Positions 1-6,319 of a stretch of 8,408 nucleotides of DNA are shown piece by piece. This DNA comes from JBOGWY01 sp050694015 (GTDB lineage Bacteria > Actinomycetota > CADDZG01 > WHSQ01). The stretch is taken from NCBI GenBank assembly GCA_050694015.1, contig JBOGWY010000256.1, forward strand, positions 1 to 8,408, read 5' to 3'. Every line of letters starts with the position of its first letter. The stretch's first letter is position 1. Both the position numbers and the translations under genes were made by a program. The notes under the pieces are model-generated. The model searched no databases, was not told where the DNA came from, and worked only from the letters and a program-made list of their open reading frames with translations.

Positions 1-15
1 AGAACTTGAACGGCT

Positions 16-573
16 TCACTTCTCGCGCGACGGCGGCGCGCTCTTGCCGGCCTCGGCCTCGTCGAAACGAGCGAGTGCGAATAAGAGGTCGGATACCCGG
101 TTGAGATAACGGAGCACCTCGGGGTCGGCGATGTGACCGGCCCGATTCATCGAGACCGCCTGTCGTTCGGCGCGCCTGATCGTGGAGCGGGCGAGGTCGA
201 GGCCGGCGGAGCCCATCGCCTCGCCGGGGAGGACGAACTCGTTGCGGAGCGGGTGCTCCTCGAGCAGGGCATCGATGTCGCGTTCGGCTTGCTCGGTCAT
301 CGACGGCGTGACCTTCGAGATGCCCTCCTGCAGCTTGGCGCGGTTCTGCTCGGAGGTCGCGAGCTCGGCCCCCACGACGAACATCTCGCGCTGGATGCGG
401 ATGACGATCGCCTCGACACGGGGGCTCAGCCCACCGGCGCGGGCGATGCCGAGGGCAGAAACGGCCTCGTCCAATGTCCCGTAGACCTCGGTGCGGACGT
501 CGTCCTTGCTCACGCGGCCCCCATAGAGGAGCCCGGTGGTCCCGTCGTCACCCTTCTTCGTATAGATCTTCAC
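16..573 (-). CDS. pduO: PduO-type ATP:cob(I)alamin adenosyltransferase
   Basis: Transfers the adenosyl group of ATP to cob(I)alamin to make adenosylcobalamin, a cytosolic step of B12 salvage/assimilation. The 185-aa product has the family's signature features: N-terminal YTKKGDDGTTGLLYGGR (residues 4-20), which forms much of the ATP site, the RRAER motif (133-137) and YLNRVSDLLF (156-165) near the C terminus. The length is normal for the family. I chose GTG at 573 over the upstream in-frame GTG at 594: the family starts M-K-I-Y-T-K-K-G, and an AAAAGGG ribosome-binding site lies 6 nt upstream of 573. The 594 start would add seven uncharacteristic residues and place the start inside a 49-bp repeat. 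It runs in the same direction as mrp but with a gap of about 120 bp. Known for the family: PduO/MMAB type, distinct from CobA and EutT. The symbol could equally be cobO-like/mmaB. Family call very secure. Confidence 0.95.
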   Translation of the reverse strand: MKIYTKKGDDGTTGLLYGGRVSKDDVRTEVYGTLDEAVSALGIARAGGLSPRVEAIVIRIQREMFVVGAELATSEQNRAKLQEGISKVTPSMTEQAERDIDALLEEHPLRNEFVLPGEAMGSAGLDLARSTIRRAERQAVSMNRAGHIADPEVLRYLNRVSDLLFALARFDEAEAGKSAPPSREK

Positions 574-582
574 GCCGAACCC

Positions 583-631
583 TTTTGTGAGCACATAGCC
601 GCGTTTTCACGCCTGCGCTTGCAGAAGAAAA
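583..631 (-). repeat. 49-bp dispersed inverted repeat, copy 1
   Basis: On the minus strand this stretch starts TTTTCTTCTGC and ends TGTGCTCACAAAA. It matches 8018-8066 on the plus strand at 46 of 49 positions, and a further 7 of 10 bases match beyond the CACAAAA end. It contains a CTGC-AAGC-GCAG dyad; the centre AAGC is the only place where the two copies differ. A second dyad, TGTG-CT-CACA, lies near the other end. It occupies the leader of the cobalamin adenosyltransferase gene, ending 9 bp before its GTG start, so it is transcribed or acts as DNA upstream of that gene. Function unknown. Possibilities are a REP-like dispersed element, a protein-binding site, or the footprint of a duplication or inversion. 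Confidence 0.85.
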
Positions 632-694
632 GACCTTACGACGTGCGAACCGCGCGTCTCAGAGCGCGCCCAGACGTAGCTGTGTTAGCAAAGT
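632..694. other. Intergenic gap after mrp with weak GC hairpin
   Basis: This short gap separates the end of mrp from the repeat ahead of the adenosyltransferase gene. It holds one GC-rich inverted repeat, GCGCG (652-656) with CGCGC (665-669) around an 8-nt loop. Read on the minus strand it lies downstream of mrp, but no T-run follows directly, so it is at best a weak terminator or pause. No gene is visible here. Confidence 0.35.
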
Positions 695-1858
695 TCAGTG
701 GTTGTGGCCGTGCCCGTGGGAGTGGGAGTGGCCTCCGCCGATCGAGATCGAGGGCATGAGGGGCAGGTTGATGCGCTTGGCGGGCCGCGGCTTCGGCGGG
801 AGCAGGTTCACCAGCTCCTTGGTCGCGACCTCGAGCTGTTGCGAGACTTCGCTGTCGGGGGCGTGCGTCACGATCGGGACGCCGTCGTCGGCGAGCATGC
901 GCAGCTCGGGATCGATCGGGATCTGGCCGAGCAGCGGCACGTGCAACTTGTCCGCGAGGACCTGGCCGCCACCTTCACCGAAGATGCGGTACTGCTTGTC
1001 GTCGTCGCCGCGGAAGTACGACATGTTCTCGATCACGCCGGCGACCGACAGTCCGGTCTTCTCGGCCATGAAACCGGCGCGCTGCGCGACCTTCTCGGAC
1101 ACCTGCTGCGGAGTCGTGACGATGACCATCGACGCGCCCGGAAGGAACTGCGCGATCGAGATCGATACGTCCCCGGTGCCCGGCGGCAGGTCGACCAAGA
1201 GGTAGTCGGGCTCGTCCCAGTGCACGTCGGTGAGGAACTGCTGCAGCGCCTTGTGGAGCATCGGCCCACGCCACACGACGGGGTTGTCTTCCGCAGTGAA
1301 GAGCCCGATCGAGACGACCTTCACGCCGAACATCTCCGGCGGCATGATCATGTCCTCGACGACGGTGGGTCGTTCGTGGACGCCGAGCATCCGCGGGATC
1401 GAGAAGCCCCAGACGTCGGCGTCGAGAAGGCCGACGCGGTGGCCCTGCTTCGCGAGCGCGGCGGCGATGTTCACCGTCGTCGTCGACTTGCCGACGCCGC
1501 CCTTACCGGACCCGATCGCGATGACCTGGGTGGGCGAGTCGGTACGCGCGAAGGGAGCCGGGGTCTCCTTGCGAAGTCCGCCGACGAGGGCCTGGCGCTC
1601 CTCCTCGGTCATCGACGTGAGCTCCACGGCTACGTTGCTGATTTCGGGATAGGTCTCCTTGAGCTTGGCCGGGATGACCTGGTGGAAGTAGTCCTTGAGA
1701 GGACAGCCGGGGATCGTCAACGCCACGAGAACGGTGATCTCGCTACCGTCGATCGTGATGCCACGGACCATGTTGAGGTCGTTGAGGCCGCGGTGTAGCT
1801 CGGGATCCTGGATCTCGCCGAGGACCGCGGAGATCTGCTCCTGAGTGGGCATAGCCAT
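695..1858 (-). CDS. mrp: Mrp/ApbC family Fe-S carrier P-loop ATPase
   Basis: Cytosolic ParA/MinD-superfamily ATPase of the Mrp/ApbC/NBP35 group, whose members act in iron-sulfur cluster carriage and delivery. The 387-aa product has an N-terminal DUF59/MIP18 domain (about 1-85, with DPEL near 18 and GCPLKD at 51-56). The ATPase domain carries the deviant Walker A GSGKGGVGKST (116-126), DADVWG (146-151) and the LVDLPPGTGD switch/Walker B region (221-230). The stretch after ENMSYF (277-282) is GDDDKQYRIFGEGGG; the CxxC that holds the bridging cluster in many Mrp proteins is absent, as I recall for other actinobacterial homologues. The last 11 residues alternate histidine with S/G/N (six His), an unusual tail that might bind metal. 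Start: ATG at 1858, with AAGGAG 9 nt upstream. The frame stays open to 2167, but that extension lacks family similarity and would absorb the whole upstream intergenic region. Confidence 0.93.
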   Translation of the reverse strand: MAMPTQEQISAVLGEIQDPELHRGLNDLNMVRGITIDGSEITVLVALTIPGCPLKDYFHQVIPAKLKETYPEISNVAVELTSMTEEERQALVGGLRKETPAPFARTDSPTQVIAIGSGKGGVGKSTTTVNIAAALAKQGHRVGLLDADVWGFSIPRMLGVHERPTVVEDMIMPPEMFGVKVVSIGLFTAEDNPVVWRGPMLHKALQQFLTDVHWDEPDYLLVDLPPGTGDVSISIAQFLPGASMVIVTTPQQVSEKVAQRAGFMAEKTGLSVAGVIENMSYFRGDDDKQYRIFGEGGGQVLADKLHVPLLGQIPIDPELRMLADDGVPIVTHAPDSEVSQQLEVATKELVNLLPPKPRPAKRINLPLMPSISIGGGHSHSHGHGHNH

Positions 1859-2021
1859 GTGAATTCGCTCCTTATTCGCCCTGCTAGGCGGGCATATTTC
1901 CAAGGTTAAGCGATTACTCAGTTTGCAACGGAGCGACGGACCATCGTGTTCCCACGATCGGACCGTCCCGTCTGACAGGATGCGGGCGGGCGATGTTTCC
2001 AAGATCACGAAAGGGGCGGCC
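1859..2021. other. Divergent intergenic region between mrp and the pilin-like gene
   Basis: This 163-bp region lies between two divergently transcribed genes and must hold both promoters. The mrp ribosome-binding site (AAGGAG on the minus strand, about 1868-1873) is clear. The region is locally richer in A and T around 1885-1925. I could not fix convincing -35/-10 pairs in either direction. Open frames crossing it are extensions of the flanking genes, not additional genes. Confidence 0.4.
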
Positions 2022-2459
2022 GTGAACGACGAACAACGGGCAGGAACCGCAGGCGTCGCGGTGCCGCTCCGCACGATCCTTCTCGGCGTGGCACTGGCGG
2101 TCATCGTGGGGCTCGTGGTTGCGGCGTCCGTGAGCACCCCGAACGACACCGCAGATACCGCCGACACGGCCGACCAACCGGATCAAGAAGCGGCGCCCGA
2201 TCTCGTCGCGGAGATCGAATCGGCCCTGAAGAACGCTGCTACGGCAGAAGAGTCATATCTCACGACGCACTCGCGCTACACGGAGCGGATCGAGGATCTC
2301 CAAGCGGAGGGTCTGCTGGTCCCGCCGAACATCCAGATCCTCGTTCAAGCCCGGGGCGGACGCGGCTACTGCATCATGGCCGGCACCGCGCAAGTCGTTC
2401 TCCACTACGACAGTGATACGGGGGCCCCAGCGCAGGGCCCGTGTCCGCCGGGCGGTTAG
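2022..2459 (+). CDS. Membrane-anchored pilin-like protein, hypothetical
   Basis: The 145-aa protein has a short N-terminal segment, one hydrophobic helix (about 15-37, VPLRTILLG...VVAASVS) and an acidic linker with three TAD repeats (about 43-51). A presumably extracellular domain of about 85 residues follows. That domain resembles the globular part of type IV pilin-like proteins: an alpha helix with NAATAEESYLTTHSRYTERIE (71-91), then strands ending GYCIMAG (115-121) and HYDSDTGAPAQGPC (128-141). Cys117 and Cys141 could form the C-terminal disulfide loop of pilins. A prepilin peptidase site (G/A followed by F-T-L-I-E) is not evident, so it is probably a permanently anchored relative, not a pilin subunit. 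Start: GTG at 2022 with AAAGGGG 6 nt upstream; the longer frame from 1923 lacks support. The product faces the lipid kinase gene tail to tail. Function unknown; pilin-fold resemblance is inference. Confidence 0.75.
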   Translation: MNDEQRAGTAGVAVPLRTILLGVALAVIVGLVVAASVSTPNDTADTADTADQPDQEAAPDLVAEIESALKNAATAEESYLTTHSRYTERIEDLQAEGLLVPPNIQILVQARGGRGYCIMAGTAQVVLHYDSDTGAPAQGPCPPGG

Positions 2460-3364
2460 ACGATCAAGTCCAGCGCGTCCTCGACGAGGTCGATCCGCGC
2501 CGAGTCGTGCATCCCGATGTAGTCGCCGTCGACCTGCACCGGCAGATCGCGCTCGCTGGATAGTTCGATCGTGCGCGCGTCGTGGTGATAGGTCGCGTTG
2601 CGCCACCGCGGATGTGACCGGCTCACGAGCACGCCCCACGCGATCCGGGGGACCGTCACGAGCCGGATCTTCTTCAGCCCGAAGACGTCGAGACCCCCAT
2701 CGAGCGTGGCCTGCGGACACACATCGACCGGGAACCGCTTGAAGTACGTGAACGGCCGTGCGTTGCAGCACACCGCCAGCGCGACCTGCTCCGGCTCGCC
2801 GCCGTCGACCGTCATCGTGATCGATGCAGGAGCGCCTCGGTACTCACCCGCGCCGACCTTGAGCGCGTTGGACAGGAAGAACCACTCGCCTCGTCTCTTC
2901 TTTGCTTCGGGGTCGGCCTCGACGCGTTTGACCACCTCAGCATCCAGGCCCATGCCGGCCGAGAACAGGAAATAGCGCTCGATGATGCGTCCAACGTTGA
3001 TACGCGTCGTCGTGCCCGACCGGAGCCGCGACGCAAGCAGCGCCGTCGCTTCGACGGGATCGCGCGGGATGCCGAGCGAACGGATCGTGACGTTCGTGCT
3101 GCCGCCGGGAAGCATGCCCAGCGCGACATCGGTGCCGACGAGGCCCTGCGCGATCTCATTGATGGTGCCGTCCCCGCCGAAGGCGACCACCGCGTCGAAA
3201 CCGCGGTCGACGGCATCCCGAGCGAGTTCGCTCGCGTGGTCCCGCGACGCGGTGACCTCGGAGTCGAGTTTGAAATCCGCCGCGAGAGCCTTCGTGATCA
3301 CTTCTTGCGTGCGCGCCGAAACCGAGCCGGCGCGGGGATTGGAGACGAGCAGGATCTTGTCCAC
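2456..3364 (-). CDS. Diacylglycerol kinase family lipid kinase
   Basis: Member of the DAGK catalytic-domain family (YegS/BmrU/DgkB type), which phosphorylates diacylglycerol or related lipids with ATP at the inner face of the membrane. The 302-aa length is typical. Residues 4-12 (ILLVSNPRAG region) begin the domain, GGDGT (63-67) is the nucleotide-binding signature, and LPGGSTN (85-91) is the second glycine motif in the form common in actinobacteria. VQVDGDYIG (276-284) is the conserved C-terminal substrate-domain motif. The physiological lipid cannot be told from sequence. Start: GTG at 3364. No Shine-Dalgarno precedes it, but a TAGCAT -10-like box sits 10 nt upstream, so a leaderless message is plausible. 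Its TAA stop overlaps the TAG stop of the convergent upstream neighbour, leaving no room for a terminator between them. Confidence 0.9.
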   Translation of the reverse strand: MDKILLVSNPRAGSVSARTQEVITKALAADFKLDSEVTASRDHASELARDAVDRGFDAVVAFGGDGTINEIAQGLVGTDVALGMLPGGSTNVTIRSLGIPRDPVEATALLASRLRSGTTTRINVGRIIERYFLFSAGMGLDAEVVKRVEADPEAKKRRGEWFFLSNALKVGAGEYRGAPASITMTVDGGEPEQVALAVCCNARPFTYFKRFPVDVCPQATLDGGLDVFGLKKIRLVTVPRIAWGVLVSRSHPRWRNATYHHDARTIELSSERDLPVQVDGDYIGMHDSARIDLVEDALDLIV

Positions 3365-3417
3365 TTAGGCGGCGATGCTAGTGGACCTCAGATCGCCCGG
3401 GCGTATCCTCGACAGCC
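3365..3417. promoter_or_regulatory. Divergent, probably leaderless promoter pair
   Basis: Only 53 bp separate two divergent GTG starts. Plus strand: TGGACC (3382-3387), 16 bp, then TATCCT (3404-3409), with the GTG of the DUF2505-like gene 8 nt further, so transcription would begin at or next to the start codon. Minus strand: TAGCAT (3380-3375) lies 10 nt before the kinase GTG, with no good -35. Neither start has a ribosome-binding site, which fits leaderless initiation, a common mode in actinobacteria. The transcription starts themselves are inferred. Confidence 0.5.
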
Positions 3418-3912
3418 GTGCGCTTCGAAGTTGTCCACACATTCGCTTACGACCCCGACAAGGTCGCGGACGCGATCCTCGACGAGGATTACCAGCACTC
3501 GCTCGAAGACGTCGAGTCGGTCGAACACCGCGAGCTTCTCTCGCAGGAGGAGCGTCCGGACGGAACCGTCGTCCGCCGCACGCGCTGCGTTCTCGACATA
3601 CACATCACCGGTGTCGCGAAGAGCTTCATAGGCGACGGCGATCCCGCGTGGGTGGAGGAAGCGACGTGGCACCCCCAGCGCATGGAGTGGGCGTGGATCG
3701 TCATTCCCGAGATCGGCGTAGGCCTCCTCGATGCGAAGGGAACGATCGCGCTGCGCGCCAACGGCAACGGGACCGCGCGCGTGATCGAGGGGGACGTCAA
3801 GGTGAGGGTGCCGCTCTACGGGGGCAAGGTCGAAGGCTGGATCGTCGACGGGATCGAGCAGGGCTACGCGGAGGAAGCTGAGCGCCTTGAGGAGTGGCTC
3901 AAACGCTCGTAG
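3418..3912 (+). CDS. DUF2505-like SRPBCC (START-fold) protein
   Basis: The 164-aa soluble protein starts MRFEVVHTFAYDPDKVADAI, then has DEDYQHSLEDVESVEHRELL and ends with a long helix (GIEQGYAEEAERLEEWL). Strand, two short helices, a run of beta strands and a long C-terminal helix is the arrangement of the SRPBCC/START lipid-binding fold, and the opening segment is like actinobacterial DUF2505 proteins. Such proteins are expected to bind a small hydrophobic ligand in the cytosol; no ligand can be named here. There is no signal peptide or membrane segment. Start: GTG at 3418 without Shine-Dalgarno but 8 nt after a TATCCT box. Its position next to a divergent lipid kinase gene could indicate a shared lipid-related role, but that is only proximity. 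Confidence 0.75.
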   Translation: MRFEVVHTFAYDPDKVADAILDEDYQHSLEDVESVEHRELLSQEERPDGTVVRRTRCVLDIHITGVAKSFIGDGDPAWVEEATWHPQRMEWAWIVIPEIGVGLLDAKGTIALRANGNGTARVIEGDVKVRVPLYGGKVEGWIVDGIEQGYAEEAERLEEWLKRS

Positions 3913-3953
3913 CCGCCCGAACTACGCGAAAACCCACGGCGGCGTTTGCGCCC

Positions 3954-3991
3954 GTAACCAGGCCGTAACAAGTGCGAAACGACGGGGAAAC
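3954..3991 (+). promoter_or_regulatory. GlnR-type operator, four pentamers at 11-bp period
   Basis: Four pentamers lie in exact 11-bp register upstream of glnA: GTAAC at 3954 and 3965, GAAAC at 3976 and 3987, each separated by 6 bp. The known GlnR box of Streptomyces and mycobacteria is built from GTnAC and GAAAC half-sites separated by 6 bp, so elements and spacing match; here the order is a-a-b-b where a-b-a-b is classical. GlnR is an OmpR-type nitrogen regulator binding as tandem dimers, one face of the helix per half-site. The site sits about 85-120 bp before the glnA ATG and would overlap or adjoin the -35 region of the candidate promoter. Confidence 0.8.
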
Positions 3992-4001
3992 CCCGCTTCA
4001 A

Positions 4002-4007
4002 TAAGGT
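4002..4007 (+). promoter_or_regulatory. Candidate glnA -10 box
   Basis: TAAGGT fits the TAnnnT core of actinobacterial -10 elements and lies 10 bp after the last operator pentamer. No good -35 hexamer stands 16-18 bp upstream, as the operator occupies that space, which is consistent with activator-dependent transcription. The resulting leader would be about 60 nt. Inferred, not proven. Confidence 0.35.
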
Positions 4008-4030
4008 CGGAACCGTTCGGTGCCGGACCT

Positions 4031-4043
4031 CGCCCCTGGGGCG
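4031..4043 (+). other. Short GC hairpin in glnA leader
   Basis: CGCCCC-T-GGGGCG is a perfect inverted repeat. In RNA it would fold as at least four G-C pairs with a 5-nt loop, ending 22 nt before the ribosome-binding site AGGAGG (4066-4071), which lies 4 nt before the glnA ATG. An adjacent ACCG/CGGT dyad lies at about 4012-4021. It could tune message stability or translation. It does not match a glutamine riboswitch that I recognise. Confidence 0.4.
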
Positions 4044-4075
4044 CGACCGGCTGGTTCTAGTGGTTAGGAGGTTGT

Positions 4076-5500
4076 ATGGCCGCCGGTCCCTCAGACGCCA
4101 TCAAGCTGGGGCAGCAGAACAACGCTCAGTTCGTAGACATCCGTTTCTCGGATCTACCGGGGCTGATGCAGCACTTCTCGATGCCGTTCGAAGAGCTCAC
4201 CGAAGAGGCTTTCGAAGAGGGCTACGGCTTCGACGGTTCGTCGATCCGTGGGTTCCAGGAGATCCAGGAGTCCGACATGATCCTGGTGCCGGATGCCGAC
4301 ACCGCGGTCATGGATCCGTTCCGCCAGCATCCGACGCTGATCATCAACGCGTACGTGAAGGATCCCGTCACCGGCGAGTTCTACTCGCGCGACCCGCGCT
4401 ACATCGCGCGTAAGGCCGAGGACTATCTACGCGGCACCGGTATCGCCGACACCGCGTACTTCGGACCGGAGGCAGAGTTCTACATCTTCGATTCGATCCG
4501 CTTCGACCAGAACCAGCACGAGAGCTACCACCACATCGGCGCGGTCGAGGGTGTGTGGAACTCCGGGGCGGAAGAAGGCGGCAAGAACCTCGGCTACAAG
4601 CCGCGCTACAAGGAGGGTTACTTCCCGGTCCCGCCGATGGATCACTACCAGGACCTCCGCTCCGAGATGGTGCTGACGCTGCGCGAGCTCGGCGTCCCCG
4701 TGGAAGTGCACCACCACGAGGTCGGTACCGCGGGCCAGGCCGAGATCGACACCGGCTTCGCGCCGCTGTTGCAGATGGCCGACCGGCTGATGCTCTACAA
4801 GTACACGGTCAAGAACGTCGCGCTCCGTCACGGCAAGACGGTGACGTTCATGCCCAAGCCGATCTTCCAGGACAACGGTTCCGGGATGCACGTGCACCAG
4901 AGCCTGTGGAAGGACGGCGAGCCGTTGATGTACGACGAGCTCGGCTACGCGCAGCTCTCGGACCTCGCGCGCTGGTACATCGGGGGTCTGCTCGAGCACG
5001 CGGCATCGTTGCTCGCGATCTGTGCGCCGACGACCAACAGCTACAAGCGACTCGTCCCGGGTTACGAGGCACCGGTCAACCTCGTGTACTCGCAGCGCAA
5101 CCGCTCCGCGGCCGTCCGCATCCCGCTGTACTCGAAGTCGCCGAAGTCCAAGCGTCTCGAGTTCCGCTGCCCGGACCCATCGTGCAACCCGTACCTCGCG
5201 TTCCCGGCGCTGCTCATGGCAGGGCTCGACGGGATCAAGAACAAGATCGAGCCGCCCGAGCCGATGGACAAGGATCTCTACGAGCTACCGCCCGAGGAGC
5301 TCGCACAGGTTCCGCAGGTGCCCGGTTCGCTGGACGCGGCGCTCGATGCGCTGGAGATCGACCACGACTACCTGCTCGAGGGCGGTGTGTTCACGCGTGA
5401 CGTGATCGAGCACTGGATCGACTACAAGCGGGTGCACGAGGTCGACGAGATCCGTCTGAGGCCGCACCCGTGGGAGTTCTACCTGTACTACGACATCTAG
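4076..5500 (+). CDS. glnA: Type I glutamine synthetase (GSI-beta)
   Basis: Makes glutamine from glutamate, ammonia and ATP; a cytosolic dodecamer and the main ammonium-assimilating enzyme. The 474-aa product is full length. Motifs in order: GFDGSS (51-56), the metal-ligand stretch EAEFY (132-136), HHHEVGTAGQAEI (212-224), the ATP/metal motif NGSGMHVH (267-274), NRSAAVRIP (342-350) and RLEFRCPDPSCNPYLA (360-375). MDKDLYELPPEE (397-408) contains Tyr402, which aligns with the adenylylated tyrosine (Tyr397) of E. coli GlnA. It is thus the adenylylatable beta form, in keeping with glnE about 2.6 kb downstream on the other strand. Start: ATG at 4076 with AGGAGG 4 nt upstream. Regulation: GlnR-like operator upstream, strong terminator downstream, so probably a single-gene transcript. 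Confidence 0.98.
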   Translation: MAAGPSDAIKLGQQNNAQFVDIRFSDLPGLMQHFSMPFEELTEEAFEEGYGFDGSSIRGFQEIQESDMILVPDADTAVMDPFRQHPTLIINAYVKDPVTGEFYSRDPRYIARKAEDYLRGTGIADTAYFGPEAEFYIFDSIRFDQNQHESYHHIGAVEGVWNSGAEEGGKNLGYKPRYKEGYFPVPPMDHYQDLRSEMVLTLRELGVPVEVHHHEVGTAGQAEIDTGFAPLLQMADRLMLYKYTVKNVALRHGKTVTFMPKPIFQDNGSGMHVHQSLWKDGEPLMYDELGYAQLSDLARWYIGGLLEHAASLLAICAPTTNSYKRLVPGYEAPVNLVYSQRNRSAAVRIPLYSKSPKSKRLEFRCPDPSCNPYLAFPALLMAGLDGIKNKIEPPEPMDKDLYELPPEELAQVPQVPGSLDAALDALEIDHDYLLEGGVFTRDVIEHWIDYKRVHEVDEIRLRPHPWEFYLYYDI

Positions 5501-5520
5501 AACCCCGGATTCTTGGGGGG

Positions 5521-5546
5521 AAGCCCCGGCCCCGTGCCGGGGCTTT
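5521..5546 (+). terminator. Rho-independent terminator of glnA
   Basis: A 10-bp perfect stem, AAGCCCCGGC (5521-5530) with GCCGGGGCTT (5536-5545), closes a CCCGT loop and is followed by a short T-rich tail (TTTCTC). It begins 20 bp after the glnA stop. It should insulate the downstream three-gene unit from glnA transcription. Confidence 0.88.
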
Positions 5547-5612
5547 CTCGCGTTCCGCCCAGAACAACTACGCTCCAGGATGGCTGCAAGTCCCCTCGAC
5601 GAGAGGTACCGG

Positions 5613-6317
5613 ATGGGTTTGCGCATCCCGTTGGTCCGTAGGCGCCCGTCGCTGCAGGTACAGCGGCAATTGCCCGTCGCGAAGATCGACGAGTGGTTCC
5701 ACACCGCCCACCGGTACGAGCTCGAGGGCCACGGGTTCGAGCAGGTCGGCCGCCGGCGCTGGATCCGGAGCGCCAAGGCGCCGATCCGTGAGGGCATCCA
5801 GATCCATGCGATCAAGGGCTACTCGTTCATGCCGGTGTGGTTCCTGTCGCTCGACCCCGTGCCGCACGTGACCGGCACCGGCCAGGTGAAGTGGCATCGG
5901 ACGGCCGCGAGCGCGCGGCCCGATCTGTTGGTGGATGCGTTCGACGAGCCGGACGCGTACGACGTCGACGGCCTCGTCGTGTCCGGGATGCAGACCGCGG
6001 CGGAGGCCAAAGAGGCGATCCGGGGGAGCACGCGTCTCGCCGTCGGTTACGCGACGTCGTGGTTCGACCGCGTGAGCGACCTCCCCTCATTGATCTCGCT
6101 GTACGAGGAGGCGCGCTCGCGTCCGGTCGTTCGCTTCGGCGTCGACAACTACACGCAACACCGGCTTTCGTTCGCGTTCGTTCTGAAGGCGGCCGGTTAC
6201 GACGTCCTCGCGGTCGAAGAGTTCGACCTCTGGGCCGAGCGCTGCGGACGCGAGATGCCCGCCGACGCGATCGCGCAACTGCGTGGGCACCTGCACGCGC
6301 TCCCGCGAGCGGGTTAG
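5613..6317 (+). CDS. Hypothetical protein of unrecognised family
   Basis: The 234-aa product matches no family I recognise. It starts MGLRIPLVRRRPSLQVQRQ, with a basic N-terminal patch, and has no signal peptide or clear membrane helix, so it is probably cytosolic. Conserved-looking stretches are IDEWFHTAHRYELEGHGFEQ, the hydrophobic GYSFMPVWFLSLDPVPHVTG and, near the end, FGVDNYTQHRLSFAFVLKAA followed by a segment with a single Cys (AERCGRE). Mixed alpha/beta composition. Start: ATG at 5613 has AGAGG 6 nt upstream; an in-frame ATG at 5580 adds 11 residues and has no spaced ribosome-binding site, though a TACGCT box just before it could support a leaderless start. It ends two bases before the ATG of the selenoprotein candidate, so the two are very likely co-transcribed and translationally coupled. 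Function unknown. Confidence 0.8.
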   Translation: MGLRIPLVRRRPSLQVQRQLPVAKIDEWFHTAHRYELEGHGFEQVGRRRWIRSAKAPIREGIQIHAIKGYSFMPVWFLSLDPVPHVTGTGQVKWHRTAASARPDLLVDAFDEPDAYDVDGLVVSGMQTAAEAKEAIRGSTRLAVGYATSWFDRVSDLPSLISLYEEARSRPVVRFGVDNYTQHRLSFAFVLKAAGYDVLAVEEFDLWAERCGREMPADAIAQLRGHLHALPRAG

Positions 6318-6319
6318 GG

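Noticed and set aside
583..694. Cobalamin riboswitch upstream of the adenosyltransferase
   Set aside because: No B12-box-like sequence, and the region is far too short for the riboswitch fold.
1859..2167. N-terminal extension of Mrp by about 100 residues
   Set aside because: Family similarity begins at the ATG at 1858, which has a good ribosome-binding site; the extension is low-complexity and crosses the divergent promoter region.
3913..4075. Glutamine riboswitch or other known riboswitch ahead of glnA
   Set aside because: Only simple short hairpins are present; no conserved riboswitch core was recognised, and the GlnR-type pentamers explain the regulation better.
5837..6319. Long arginine-rich open frame overlapping the unknown protein gene
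   Set aside because: It is the upstream extension of the selenoprotein frame through the out-of-frame DNA of the previous gene; composition is the typical shadow of high-GC coding DNA.
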